Counted from the first letter of the stretch, positions 1-10,829 are shown. The stretch is DNA of 64,000 nucleotides from Haliclystus octoradiatus (GCA_916610825.1 OU744450.1:22257338-22321337), one strand, 5' to 3'. Numbers and translations are program-made. Notes: generated from the sequence alone by a model not told the origin.

Positions 1-104
1 AAAAAAATAGTTTTATAATCCAGCTCCCATAATGAGGAAGTAGAAGGAGTTATTATTCCACATGCTAGAAACGACAACACTTTCTTATTGGAAGATTAAG
101 GTAA

Positions 105-535
105 GTTGTATCGCCCAACCTAAGTCACCCATACCACTCTTCTATGTTCTATCTCAAGAGGAGTGGCTCTTTTCGCTAAAAGTAAATGTCCTTTAATGAT
201 CCTAGCCGTGGTGCTAGAGATCAATTACAACATCAATTCATATGGCAGATAGACCTTGATTATCAATGCACATCGATAGAACATCGGCATTGAGGCTGTA
301 TGTAAGTGATACTTTATATAGTGTAAAGTGTCCTTTATTTGTCTGTCAAAATGACAAAATATATCATATCATTTCATATCATATACGTCGCAGCTACCTA
401 TAATGCAATTCTATCTGATCCATTTCATCCACAATCACAATTCTCATTTGATGTTTTAGATAAAGCCAAGGCTGAGTCGACCTCCCGGAATTTGAACTAC
501 AATCGATCAGATATGATCTTATCTGATCATAAGCT
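105..535 (-). repeat. tRNA-derived SINE, family 1, diverged copy
   Basis: Read on the minus strand this matches the full copy at 3134-3521: the 3' tail domain is near 105-160 and the central domain (reverse complement of the CTGCCAT and ATTGACAATC motifs) near 225-275. The stretch before the tRNA-like head is at 383-530. About 100 bases near 285-383 interrupt the copy and are absent from the other copies. It is clearly older than the 3134 and 45003 copies. The short reading frame over 339-563 is simply this repeat. Confidence 0.75.
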
Positions 536-539
536 ATAC

Positions 540-1158
540 GCAAAGTCATCACCTATTGTATAGCTTATCGGAAAAATCATACAATTTTGAATCAATCCAC
601 CGGATTTTTGTTGATGCCTAATTACGTCCATTCTTCTCGCTATATCTATAAAAACAACACTTTTGTATTTGAGGCACTTTTGCAACTAAAGGGCACGTTA
701 ACAATAGAAGATAATCTTTTTTCGAATTCTATAGTTCTGAAAGTCAACTAAACAAACTTCCACAACATATATGAATGCTCCTTTGAAATGAAAAACATAT
801 ACATATTTTTAGTTGGTTGGTAAGCTGTTACTGTTTTCCGAGTTTGAAAATGATATTAATATAATATTACTCTCGCTATATTGATACAAACTTATGTTGT
901 TTGAGCTTAAGAGTATTATCTATGTCCGACCTGATTTTGAGCTTGTACACACCTACAAGATTTCTGTACGGACTTTCAAGTCTAAACCGCTTGAAAGGCA
1001 TTGATCATCAAGAGTTTCGAGCTCAAGAAAGGAAAATGATATTAACCATGAAGATTAATTTACAATCCAAGTAGAATTTTTAATTTGTTCCTTTTTTCCT
1101 TTTTTGAATTGACTTTTTTCTATACCTATACAATATATAGCATGCTCACCAGCATTTG
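540..1158. other. AT-rich stretch, no supported feature
   Basis: Simple AT-rich sequence. If the M12B prodomain exon at 1536-1837 belongs to a gene running leftwards, this is intron. I see no convincing exon or repeat in it. Confidence 0.4.
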
Positions 1159-1167
1159 GTGATAAAT

Positions 1168-1497
1168 CACGGGGGGGGGGGTAACTTCCATTGCGCTTCG
1201 ATGGGGTCGTTTAAATGGAACTTTGACAGAATGACCATAAAAACTTTCCACATGATGAAAAAGGTACCCCAAATATATTTTTTTGAATGAAAGATTCAAC
1301 CAAAACAAATGAAAAAATCTAATTCATAGGCAAAATTTGTTTTGCAAAATGAAAAAATTGCAAAAGGCTTCAAAAAGATACCTCAAAAAATTTTCATGAC
1401 TATAAGCATACCCTCAAAATTTTTCTGCATTTTGAAAAACGTACCCTTTAATATTTAAACCTCCCCGTATACTAAAAATATGGAAGTTACCCCCCGG
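1168..1497. mobile_element. Inverted-repeat DNA element (GGGTAACTT family), copy 1
   Basis: The termini are inverted repeats: a run of G followed by GTAACTTCCA at 1181-1190, and TGGAAGTTAC followed by a C run at 1481-1495. Near-identical 9-bp direct repeats flank it: GTGATAAAT at 1159-1167 and GTGGTAAAT at 1498-1506. There is no coding capacity, so this is a non-autonomous DNA transposon. The same terminal motif recurs at 11440-11685 and 46935-47578. It lies about 40 bp downstream of the splice donor of the M12B prodomain exon, hence in an intron. Confidence 0.65.
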
Positions 1498-1535
1498 GTG
1501 GTAAATAGGGTGGTTGATTTATGCAGCATACTTAC

Positions 1536-3673
1536 AATTCCATTACATTTCGAAATGGCAACTTTTGTACTTGGATCTAATTTTAATTGTCCATTGTAAT
1601 AACATTTATGATCTATTGGTTTTACTTCTAATCTTCCTTTGTGATGTAAAACCTCAGCTTTTAAGCCTGGAGATATTAGTCTTTTATTTCGATATAAATT
1701 TAAATCAAAATGTTTATTGTGAGCTTGAAAGCTAATCGATAACTGTTCTTCATTAAAATTGTCTTTTGATTGTTTTTGTAATACATCTCTTCTTCGTTTT
1801 GATGATACTATTTTTACCTTTGGATAAACAATTTCACCTGAAATCAAATGAAATTAGTTAACAATATTTCTGCAGCAATATGAAGTCTCCAAATAATATT
1901 AATAATCACTTGCTAGCTACAACAGATTTTTAATCGCAAGAAACTAAAAAGCATCAAGCATATAGCATGTGGGTCGAAATCAGCCCCAAACACATCTGAA
2001 GCAATCATACGATATGGTTCGCCACGACCTTCGTTGTCACTGGCCAAATAAATTGTCCACAGAATCATTGAGAGCTCTCATTCCATCAGCTACCGCCATA
2101 GTGAAACATAACAGGATGACATTAATTGGACGTCATATAAGAGCAGAAGAGAGATGCCCTCAACCATGATGTTCTGTGCCTACACTCCAACTGGCAGAAA
2201 GAGAAGAGGGCACTGCTCAACTAGAACATTTTTAAACGTTTTATGCAGTGATTTTGTTAATTGGATCGATCGTACATAATCGTAAAGTTTTTAAATCTAT
2301 GTGTGTAAATGTGATTGAACGTAAGTGGAGATGGTTGTTCAATTTAGCAACACAGTCAGCAAATATATATGAAATATATCCAACACGAAGTACAAGTGAC
2401 AACAGAGGAAAGCATTGTTTAGGGGGAACTTAACTCCTGATTCGAGAAACGTTTGTTCGAAGTTAAAAACATTTTATCTATAGTTGCAATGGTGCATGCA
2501 TATTTTCTAGCAATTTTCTAGTTCTGTTTTCATATTTGAAGGGAAATCATGCTTCCAAGCAAAAACTTTCTTTATTCTTATCATGTTTTCTTTCTTACGT
2601 TATGCAAAATATATATTATTTAAAAATGTGTTTCCAATATAATACCTTCTTCTTTGTAATGGTTCATACTATTGTACTTTTGTTTTCTACAAGACATCTG
2701 AAAAATAATTAAAAATGTCACTCGAATCAGTTTGAATTCCACACCTATATACAGCTTTTTAATTATAACACTGATTGTTAATTAAGAAAAGGAAATTTGA
2801 CTTTAATTAATTTTGATTGAATAAAATCTGTTTGTAGCAAATGACAGCGATAAAAACATTTGTTACAAATTTAATAAACAAACATTTATTAATTATTTAT
2901 TAATGTTTATTTTAGTCTGTTTTAAAACTTTGAAAAAGTGACATCATCAATGTTTTGTTGTTGTGGTTTTTATGTGCCTATAACCGAAACATTGATAGCA
3001 TAATAAAATGAAGTCAAAACTAACGAACTATATAGTTGCCATTGATTTTTGTAACCAAGTCTTATACAAAGAAGCTAACTATCAGATAAAACAAAATATG
3101 ATTATGTGTTTATAAGGATCTCCATGGGTCAGTATCTCAGGAGGATTAGCGGAGTCCAAGGAGGATTAGCTCAGATGGCAGAGCAACCGAACTTCAGATC
3201 GGATCATATCTGATCGACCGTGGTTCAAATCCCCCTAAGGTCAACTCAGCCTTGACTTTATCTGAAACATCAAATGAGTACCATCTGAGGATGGCGGATG
3301 GAATGGTCCAGAGGGAATTGCATTGTGAGTAGCTGCGGCGCATCGTTGCGCATTGACAATCGAGACCTATCTGCCATGAAATCTGTTGAAATTGATCTGC
3401 AGTGTCGCGGCTGAGATCAACAAAGAGCGTTTAAAATCATTGAAAAAAGCCACTCATCTAGAAATAGAGGAGTGGTACGGGTGCCTTCGGTAGGGCGACA
3501 CCGTCTACATTACTTTACTTACATGGGTCAGTGTAAAAACTATATGTTACAAAAGAAGTAAAAATTATATCTATCTATGACAACTAAATACTAATTGAAT
3601 CCTTACCATAAAAAAATGGATTATAAAAAGTATTCCTAGGAATGTTAAGTTTTTCAAACGCATCGCAGAATAT
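1536..3673 (-). CDS. Metalloprotease-type (ADAM/ADAMTS-like) prodomain, two exons of a partial gene
   Basis: Minus-strand exon 1837-1536 (302 bp) sits between acceptor TTTCAG and donor GTAAGT. It encodes about 100 residues with the hallmarks of the Pep_M12B prodomain: a segment reading NLYRNKRLISPGL, then CYYNGQL and VAISKCNGI, matching the usual 'RN..L.SP' and 'C.Y.G......S.CxG' prodomain signatures. A second exon at 3673-3607 (67 bp, acceptor TTTTTAG, donor GTAAGG) ends with one base that completes the first codon of exon 1837-1536, so the two join in phase. The prodomain keeps secreted or membrane zinc proteases latent in the secretory pathway. The catalytic and later exons would lie left of base 1. 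A SINE (3134-3521) and a decayed LINE piece sit in the intron. Family assignment is fairly safe; choosing ADAM or ADAMTS is not possible. The 3.6-kb exon is less certain than the 1.8-kb one. Confidence 0.6.
1969..2245 (+). pseudogene. Decayed LINE C-terminal fragment
   Basis: Across two frames the translation resembles the C-terminal end of RTE/L2-type LINE proteins. A stretch reading MTLIGRHIRAEERCPQP parallels the usual 'WIGHVIRM....P..AL' motif. It is followed, in another frame and after breaks, by a segment reading YTPTGRKRRG, parallel to the usual 'W.P.GKR.RGRP' motif. Frameshifts and stops show it is dead. It lies between the two prodomain exons, consistent with an intronic insertion. 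Confidence 0.45.
2246..3122. other. AT-rich intron or intergenic sequence
   Basis: Nothing recognised. It includes AT-rich runs such as the stretch of TTTATTAA-like words near 2870-2915. Confidence 0.4.
3134..3521 (+). repeat. tRNA-derived SINE, family 1, full-length copy with intact target duplication
   Basis: A tRNA-like head at 3160-3237 carries a polymerase III A box (TTAGCTCAGATGGC at 3166-3179) and B box (GGTTCAAATCC at 3223-3233). A body of about 280 bp follows, with conserved blocks (for example GATTGACAATCG-like near 3351 and TCTGCCATG near 3370). A 3' domain ends near CCGTCTACAT, followed by a short TTACTTTACTTA tail. Perfect 11-bp direct repeats CATGGGTCAGT at 3123-3133 and 3522-3532 mark the target-site duplication, so the insertion is fairly young. 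The first 12 bases of the head (AGGAGGATTAGC) are also present once more at 3139-3150, a small 5' duplication. Other copies: 105-535, 20672-20926, 25136-25285, 45003-45379. Confidence 0.9.
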
Positions 3674-3906
3674 CTAAAAATATATAAATAAATTTCAAGG
3701 TAATATAATTATAGTGTTCTTGAGGGATTATTAAACTATCTATTTTGTTTTATAAAATAGGTCTGATTGTTTTATCAATTCAATTGGAAGATATCAAGTC
3801 CAATCAAAATAGTATATCGTTCAATCGTATCTCATATTAAAATGTGCTATCATCAAACGGGCAAGATAAAATATTCTAAAGCCGAGTTGAAATAGAATAA
3901 ATTGTA

Positions 3907-4395
3907 ATGCCCGAAGCCAAATTTACTTTAAGAATATTGAGATTATTATCACTTTGAGTTATGACCCCTCATAATTTTCTACACTAAACCAATTAAAACA
4001 GAAGCAACCATTTAAATAGAACTTAATATAATTTTCTTCATTTGAGAAATATTTTGATCAAAATAATAAGATTTTAAGAAACTGAATACTAAAACTAAGA
4101 AAATGTTTTCTGGCTACAACTTTGAATATATTTCTTTCAAGTAAAATTTTAAATATACTTACAAGATATTTTCTCATTTTAAGTACAACGATTTTTCGTG
4201 ATGAATACACTCTTTTTATAAGATCACTGAGCCTCAAATTCGAACAAAATTAAGAAAAATTATTTGATTAAAATTTCTCAATTTCTATTTCAATGGTTGT
4301 TTTTGCTTTGATTGATTTGATACAAAAATATGACGGGTAATAACTCAAAGTGATAATAATCTCAATCTTGTTGAAGTACGTTTTACTTCGGGCAT
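3907..4395. mobile_element. Inverted-repeat element (MITE) with about 60-bp termini
   Basis: ATGCCCGAAG at 3907 is mirrored by CTTCGGGCAT ending at 4395. The arms continue inward for about 60 bp, including GATTATTATCACTTTGAG at 3939-3956 and its reverse complement at 4344-4361. The 489-bp interior is AT-rich with no coding capacity. I could not define the target duplication. Confidence 0.7.
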
Positions 4396-4509
4396 GTCAT
4401 TTATATATAAACCCTTGCAAGCTATATGTCATACCGACAGAGATTCAAACAAGATCTTCATCAAATATAAAGCTGAAAGGCTAACAATTAACTCGCAACT
4501 GTTCAGCTT

Positions 4510-4775
4510 CCCAGTTTCAATTATGATACCAAATTTGACGTTTTCAATGGTAGTAGGCTAATTTAATCTTATCATGTTATAGTTATTATTATTATTATCC
4601 TTATTTAATTGAATAAATGATAACTGTAAATAATGAATCCCCCAATAAACAATCTGCACTGCTTAAGGGGTGACCTCGATCATTGTAGCTACACATATAT
4701 CTATGTTAAAAGTTTCCTGTAAACTAATTTGCTTTGTTTCAATGATTGAAATATATTTCTATCTATCTATCTTCT
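4510..4775 (+). repeat. Possible LINE 3' end with CTAT tail
   Basis: A non-coding stretch ends in GATTGAAATATATTT followed by (CTAT)3 at about 4760-4770. It also has an AATAAA near 4641. This resembles the way the LINE copies at 50-54 kb end, in an AATAAA-containing 3' UTR followed by CTAT units. No coding part is present. Confidence 0.25.
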
Positions 4776-6430
4776 ATACTGCCACGGTTATTATATAAAT
4801 GTACTGGGATTGTTGTTCATATTGAAGAAATTTTGATCTGAGCTTTGAAAATCATCATATCCTGAGTCAGTTAATACTATGTAAAGCTACATCAAAATTC
4901 CTTCAACTCGCAACCTATATAGCTTCTTTTGTGTAATCATTTTTTTTAAAATATTCTCCAGTCTATATACTCGAAATTCCTGCACTGATTTAAACATGAA
5001 TGAAAGTAAAAAAAAACTTCAAAAAGACGATGTATCTGCTGAATAATTTGCACATATTTACCCTGCCTGAGTGTACTGACGTGAGGCGATTATACATTTT
5101 AATATTATTTTTTGTTACTTAATTTATGATTAAACCAAAAAATACAATAAACCACGAGCTATCTCATTGCAACATTTATTTTAAATATTGATTATTCACT
5201 TGACGCGGCTAATATAAGAAAATTGACCGCGTCTGCAAAAGTCTAACATCGAGGGATCAAAAATCAACTCACCGCGGTCAAAGGTAGTTAAAAGTAGCAA
5301 AGATCAAATCTAAACTGCTCATGAAATCGAGATAAAGCAACACCATAGTTCTCCATGTAATAATTATAAATAAATTTCTTCTTTTCCTATAAATTCACCA
5401 TATTTCATACCAATCTCTTGTATAAACTAGCATAGATATTTTAATATAGTAATAGGAAACTTAAATAATTTGCAATCATAATGTTATGATTTCAACGTAG
5501 AGTTCTTGCCCTTTCGAATCAGTGACCCTAACGATTGTTGAAGCAAAAGATCAATATGACATGCGCAGTAGAATTTCTAATGAAAGAAATTTTGATTGAT
5601 GATTTCAACTGTTTTCAACTTTTTAACATTCAAATTAAAGCAAAGCCCAGAGGTCGATCTGGTTCGATTAGTTTTAGCGATAGATGGCGAGTATTTTTAA
5701 ATATAAATATTTTTAGAAACTCGATTGATCGAAATAAAAGCTACATTACTATTCAATCTATGATGATTGACGTTATGCCTGAAAATTATTTAATCTGTCT
5801 ATACTTTCAATTTCCCAATTATCAGATTGCCAGAAAATTATTTATACTTTCAATTTCCCAATTATCAGATTCCACATCACTGTATACCTAGTCAGATTAC
5901 ACATCGCTCGTTGTGTTACCCAGCTACAGTATTGGCCAGCTACATGAGTGGCATTATAGTTTGTTGACAAAATCATGATATCAAATTATTTATTCATCAA
6001 ATACTTATAAATCGTTAAGTGTGTGTTTTCTATCTAACAATTAGACAACGAGCCCGAGTTGGCTACCGTCAAATAGTCACCGAGGTCATCCGAGGTGACT
6101 ATCAAAAGAAATAAATTCCAACTATTTATTTGCTTCTTGCATAATTAATTTTAAGTACGACGGTCAATCAAAGGCACCCATGACGACTGCAGCGTCGTGA
6201 TTCGGAGGATGAATTTTAATTTGACTTGTTTCAGATTTAATTTTTAAAACAAAGCAGTTCGATATTATAGTACTGGCTACAAAATACAACCCCACAAAAT
6301 AGCAAACTTGAGCAAGGTAACTATTTATATAAAAACATATAAATGTTTGCAGTTTGTAATATAAAAGTTTGTTGTTTATCAACTTTATTAGCTGAGCGAA
6401 CTAATGAATCTGCAATCAAGTAGAGACGAA
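4776..6430. other. AT-rich stretch with a 27-bp direct duplication
   Basis: No gene supported. A block (TACTTTCAATTTCCCAATTA and following bases) at about 5801-5828 is repeated at about 5848-5875, a short tandem-like duplication. The reading frame across 5535-5891 has no recognisable family features. Confidence 0.4.
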
Positions 6431-6534
6431 AAAATCTCACATGGCGCAGTGGATTTTATACGAACCGAATTTTATGTTAAAGCAACTGAATATTACTCTT
6501 ATCTAACTGCTTAGCAGTCTATTATACAAACAGA

Positions 6535-7602
6535 ATGCCACTACCAACAAAGGCGGATTTGGAGCTCGAGAACGCCGAGTTGCGTAGACAGCTTGAAGAG
6601 AGCCTTCATGGCAACGACACGGACTCAAACGTTTCTAGTAAAGGTGCAAGCAGTGCTCCAATTCAAGTCGACCCCATGGTAAACTTAATGCAAATAATGA
6701 TGGAACAGCAACAGCAGCAGCAAACGCAATTTGCTGCACTAATGGAAAAGATTATTACGCCGCAAGAGTCTCCTCTATCCAATCTCGGTAGAAGCGCGAT
6801 CGAACGCCATGTCTCGTCTGTAGCGCCGAAAATCACAGCAAAACCACCACCGATGTTGGAAAGCGATACGAACTATCATCAATTCAAACAGTGGCTGAAA
6901 AGTTGGGATAACTACTATCAATTGGTTAACTTGAAAGAGCAAGGCTACACACAACAAGTCGCCGTATTCCGAAGTTTCTGCACACCGGCGATGCTTGACA
7001 AAATGACCTTCTCTATGGCCATTCCCGAAGACAACACGAGCACCCTCGCAGCCATAATAACAGCCATCAACAATTTCTTGAAAGCCAAACTGAACGTGGC
7101 CTTGGATCGCTTGAAAGTAGTTCAAAGACACCAAGAAGACAATGAGACATTTGATGATTACTACACAGACCTGTGCGTAAAAGCAGCCAACGAAGACCTT
7201 AGAAGTATGACCCACGACGATTGGATCGCTACCCTTATCACTATCGGTATTAACAGCAACGATACAAGACAAAAGCTATTGGCAAGGAGCCCTACTCCTA
7301 CCTTACAAGAAACGCTGACAATATGTAGGAATGAAGAAAAGGGCACGATAGGTAGCCAATCACTGCGTTATCCAGCCTCGACAATAGCGGCTACAAATGG
7401 ATCAACACCGACCACAAAACAGCATAACAAAGACGAAGTAAATGCAGAAATGTGTGGAAATTGCGGATGTCCGCACTACTCAGGCAAAGACTGTCCCGCT
7501 AAAGGAAAAGAATGCAACAACTGCCAAAAAGTGGCCATTTCGCGAAGGTATGCCGTTCAAAGACAGCAAGCAAAACTTCTGGTGAACAACACGACTCTGT
7601 GA
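6535..7602 (+). CDS. Gag-like protein of Ty3/gypsy element
   Basis: The ATG at 6535 opens a 355-residue frame. The N-terminus is a charged coiled-coil-like helix (rich in E, L, R) followed by a glutamine-rich stretch (about residues 60-68). A capsid-type retrotransposon Gag core spans roughly residues 105-270, with motifs such as FKQWLKSWDNYY and ETFDDYYTDLC. A C-terminal nucleocapsid part begins with a Cys/His knuckle (CGNCGCPHYSGKDC, about residues 308-321). The second knuckle starts in this frame (CNNC) but its His and last Cys are encoded in the next frame, so the last 25 or so residues here are out-of-frame readthrough. Gag would package the element RNA into cytoplasmic particles. It overlaps the pol frame by about 90 bases. 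Confidence 0.85.
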   Translation: MPLPTKADLELENAELRRQLEESLHGNDTDSNVSSKGASSAPIQVDPMVNLMQIMMEQQQQQQTQFAALMEKIITPQESPLSNLGRSAIERHVSSVAPKITAKPPPMLESDTNYHQFKQWLKSWDNYYQLVNLKEQGYTQQVAVFRSFCTPAMLDKMTFSMAIPEDNTSTLAAIITAINNFLKAKLNVALDRLKVVQRHQEDNETFDDYYTDLCVKAANEDLRSMTHDDWIATLITIGINSNDTRQKLLARSPTPTLQETLTICRNEEKGTIGSQSLRYPASTIAATNGSTPTTKQHNKDEVNAEMCGNCGCPHYSGKDCPAKGKECNNCQKVAISRRYAVQRQQAKLLVNNTTL

Positions 7603-10600
7603 AATCGCTATCCTTATCACAAAGTTCGCTAACCATCTCGTCGTGTCAACAGAACACAGATCCGACTATCAAGATTGACGTGTATAATTCACGCACTGCA
7701 AGCTATTTGGGCACGTGTGACGTCATTCCAGACACTGGGGCTCAAGGTTCATTCATGAGCGCATCACTGCTATCACAGCTAGGTTTAACACGCAAAGATT
7801 TAAAAGTAGACACCACGCCTACTATATCTGGGATCGAAGGTTCACCCCTTCGCGTAGTTGGTCACGTCACAGTAGAATTGAAGCTGTCAGGCAAAATAGC
7901 TTCAGAGAAAATATATATTTGTAACAATATTAAGAAGTTTTACATATCGTTGACAGCATGTCGGAAATTGAACATTGTCCATACAACTTTCCCAAAGCCT
8001 TTAGCTCAGACTATTTCTGCCACATCGACCAGTAACCGTGGAAACAGAGATTACCCGATCAAACTGACAGAAAAGGAAATCGAAATCATCAAAAATGAAC
8101 TGCTGGACGAATTCAAAGATGTCTTTTGCTCAGAGGATGAACTAAAGCCGATGAACTGTGAGCCAATGAAGATAGACTTGAAACCAGATGCTAAACCATA
8201 TGCAATATACAATGCTCGCCCGATTCCATACGCATACCGTGATGAAGTTAAAACAATGATTGATGAATTGGTAGCCAAAAAGATCTACGAGCCGGTTGGT
8301 GACCGTCCAATCGATTGGTGTCATCCGCTAGTTGTGATACCGAAACCTAATGGCAAGTTACGATTATGCGTAGACTTAAAACACCTGAACGATCAAGTCA
8401 GACGTCCTGTTCACCCTATGAAGACACCAAGAGAGGCTGTCTCTGGAATATCACCACGCGCACAGTATTTCACGACAATGGATGCTAAACACGGGTATTG
8501 GCAACTTGAACTAGACGAATCAGCTCGAGATTTAACATGTTTTATGACGCCTTGGGGACGTTACATTCATTTGCGCTCTCCAATGGGTTTCATAGCATCA
8601 GGTGGCGCCTATAATTTAAGAGGCGACATTGCATTAGCTGGGCTACTACATGTACACAAAGGGGTAGATGACATATTGGCTGACGATGAAAGGTTTCGTG
8701 AACACATCTTACGGGTCTGTAGCATTCTAGAGCGATGTCGTACTCACAAAATCACTTTGAATGCAGATAAATTTAATTTTGCTAAAGCCAATGTACGATT
8801 TGCAGGTTACAACTTATCTAGAGATGGAATCGCCACCGATCCGAAGAAAACGGATGCAATCCGGTTATTTCCGCAACAGACGTCTCGAACACAATTACGT
8901 TCATTCATGGGTTTGGTTAATCAATTGGGTCATTTTACAACTCACATCAGTAGCGCTGCGACTCCACTTCGTGAATTATTGAAACCATCATTTGACTATA
9001 TATGGACCACTGAACATACCGCCGCTTTTAATAGACTCAAAGATTTACTTGTTAGTACACCTATTCTAGCATCCTTTGACTTGACTGCAGAAACTGTTCT
9101 AGAAACGGACGCATCTCGTTTAGGTGGTTTGGGATATGTACTAATGCAAAAACATGGATCAGATTGGCGATTAATCCAATGTGGCTCTCGATTTTTATCA
9201 GATCCAGAAACAAGATATCCGACGATGGAACTTGAGTGTCTAGCTATCGCCTGGGCCGTACGAAAATGTCACCTCTATCTAAGTGGCTTGTCTGGCTTTA
9301 CAATAGCTACCGACCACCGACCATTGATACCGATCATGAACGACTTTACACTCGATCAAAGCACAAATGCTCGTCTGCTACGATTCAAACTGGCACTAAG
9401 CAGCTATCAATTTCACACAACATGGCGAAAGGGAAGCATACATTACATTCCTGACGCACTATCAAGAGCACCGCTGCCACTCGATGAGCTCTCTCATGAA
9501 TTAGCGAACTGTGAACCAGACACTCACCTTCATCGTGAAGCCGTCATCAACATAGCAATAATCGCGCTCAATGAACAACAAGACAATAAATATGAAGATG
9601 ATACTCTTAAACATTTACGGCAATCAGCACAAGGTGACCAGGAATACCAGCATTTACTAAATGCAATTGAGAATGGTCAACCAACTGAACACACCACACC
9701 GTACAGTAAAATATTCCAAGAACTTTCGACCGACGATGGCCTTATACTATTTGGTACAAGTTTAATCATACCAAAGATTCTGCGCAAGGAAATATTATCT
9801 AAGCTTCATGACTCGCATCAAGGGATAGAGAGAACGAAACGGAGAGCTCGTCAAGCCGTATATTGGCCGGGTATCAACGCTGACATCAAAAACTGCGTAG
9901 AGAATTGTGACCAATGTCAGCAGAGACTACCAAGTTTACCGCGTGAACCAATGCAGTATGATATCCTGCCTAAAAGGGTATTCGAAAGTGTGTCGTCTGA
10001 ATTATTCAGCCACTCCGGAAGCACGTACATGGTATACGCTGACCGCCTATCCGGTTTTCCGTTCGTAACACAATGGCGAAGTGACCCAACGGCATCAGAT
10101 GTTATCAAAATTGTGCGCAAATACTTCGTGCTGACTGGAGTGCCTGTAGAAATGAGAACAGACGGTGGCCCGCAATTCAAAGCCAAAGCGTTTAATGATT
10201 TTTTGACCAGATGGGGAGTCCGATGGAATCCGTCTACTCCGCACTATCCGAAATCAAACGGCCACGCCGAAAGTGCTGTCAAGTCCATCAAAAGTTTGGT
10301 TGTCAAACAGCCAAACGGCGATATAACATCAGAGAATTTTTTACATGGCCTGTTAGAGCTACGAAACACGCCCAGAGCTGATGGCAGATCCCCATCTCAA
10401 ATTTTATATGGCCACCAACTCCATTCCAAAGTCCCTGCACATTATTCAGCATTTGCCAAAATCTGGCAAGAAGCCGCCGAGGATGCAGACAACAAAGTTG
10501 AAGATATGAAAGTATTACAAAAGTTTTATTATGATCGCACCGCCCAGATTTTGCCACGGTTAAACATCGGAGACACGGTCCTAATACAAGACCCTCGAAC

Positions 10601-10796
10601 CAAGAGATGGACGGAAAAGGGAATCGTTATTGGCATCGGAAAGAATCGAGACTATCACGTCAAACGACCGTCTGATCGCTTGTACTGGCGTAATCGCCGA
10701 TTTTTAAGACGAATTAAACAAACCAATGCCGATCAACCAACAACATCAACCGACCTTGATGAGCCAGTTCGTATAGTATTGTTAAAGTTGAAATAG
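7512..10796 (+). CDS. Pol polyprotein of Ty3/gypsy element (protease, RT, RNase H, integrase)
   Basis: A 1094-residue frame. It opens with the rest of the second nucleocapsid zinc knuckle. An aspartic protease follows with DTGAQGSF at about residue 73. The reverse transcriptase has the fingers motif WCHPLVVIPKPNGKLRLCVD, first Asp in TTMDAKHGYW and catalytic VDD in KGVDDILA (about residue 388); the usual first aromatic residue of the 'Y.DD' box is replaced by Gly-Val. RNase H has its acidic residues in ETDAS, MELE and ATDH. Integrase has an HHCC zinc finger (HDSHQG ... CVENCDQC), a D in YADRLSGF, a D in RTDGGPQF and an E in KSNGHAES, so its DDE triad is present. A C-terminal GPY/F-like module follows. 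The start given is the first in-frame codon; in a working element pol would be made by continuing from gag. No internal stop codon is seen. Confidence 0.9.
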   Translation: MQQLPKSGHFAKVCRSKTASKTSGEQHDSVKSLSLSQSSLTISSCQQNTDPTIKIDVYNSRTASYLGTCDVIPDTGAQGSFMSASLLSQLGLTRKDLKVDTTPTISGIEGSPLRVVGHVTVELKLSGKIASEKIYICNNIKKFYISLTACRKLNIVHTTFPKPLAQTISATSTSNRGNRDYPIKLTEKEIEIIKNELLDEFKDVFCSEDELKPMNCEPMKIDLKPDAKPYAIYNARPIPYAYRDEVKTMIDELVAKKIYEPVGDRPIDWCHPLVVIPKPNGKLRLCVDLKHLNDQVRRPVHPMKTPREAVSGISPRAQYFTTMDAKHGYWQLELDESARDLTCFMTPWGRYIHLRSPMGFIASGGAYNLRGDIALAGLLHVHKGVDDILADDERFREHILRVCSILERCRTHKITLNADKFNFAKANVRFAGYNLSRDGIATDPKKTDAIRLFPQQTSRTQLRSFMGLVNQLGHFTTHISSAATPLRELLKPSFDYIWTTEHTAAFNRLKDLLVSTPILASFDLTAETVLETDASRLGGLGYVLMQKHGSDWRLIQCGSRFLSDPETRYPTMELECLAIAWAVRKCHLYLSGLSGFTIATDHRPLIPIMNDFTLDQSTNARLLRFKLALSSYQFHTTWRKGSIHYIPDALSRAPLPLDELSHELANCEPDTHLHREAVINIAIIALNEQQDNKYEDDTLKHLRQSAQGDQEYQHLLNAIENGQPTEHTTPYSKIFQELSTDDGLILFGTSLIIPKILRKEILSKLHDSHQGIERTKRRARQAVYWPGINADIKNCVENCDQCQQRLPSLPREPMQYDILPKRVFESVSSELFSHSGSTYMVYADRLSGFPFVTQWRSDPTASDVIKIVRKYFVLTGVPVEMRTDGGPQFKAKAFNDFLTRWGVRWNPSTPHYPKSNGHAESAVKSIKSLVVKQPNGDITSENFLHGLLELRNTPRADGRSPSQILYGHQLHSKVPAHYSAFAKIWQEAAEDADNKVEDMKVLQKFYYDRTAQILPRLNIGDTVLIQDPRTKRWTEKGIVIGIGKNRDYHVKRPSDRLYWRNRRFLRRIKQTNADQPTTSTDLDEPVRIVLLKLK

Positions 10797-10829
10797 AAGT
10801 TAGGATACCTCCTTTCAACTAGAGGGAGG

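Noticed and set aside
1..64. Possible next exon of the metalloprotease gene on the minus strand (acceptor TTTCTAG near 65)
   Set aside because: The only open frame there is out of phase with the donor at 1536; it would need an unseen exon in between.
3160..3237. Functional tRNA gene at the head of SINE family 1
   Set aside because: The same head is followed by the same body in several copies, and the anticodon/variable region is enlarged beyond tRNA limits.
4163..4177. A 15-bp micro-exon (ATG ... donor GTAAGT) that would join in phase to the prodomain exon at 3673
   Set aside because: It lies inside the inverted-repeat element 3907-4395 and gives no signal peptide, so the match is probably chance.
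5535..5891. 118-codon plus-strand frame
   Set aside because: Composition is biased, it includes a tandem duplication of about 27 bp, and no conserved motif is present.
6775..7346. Long minus-strand frames within the gag region
   Set aside because: Antisense shadows of the gag coding sequence.
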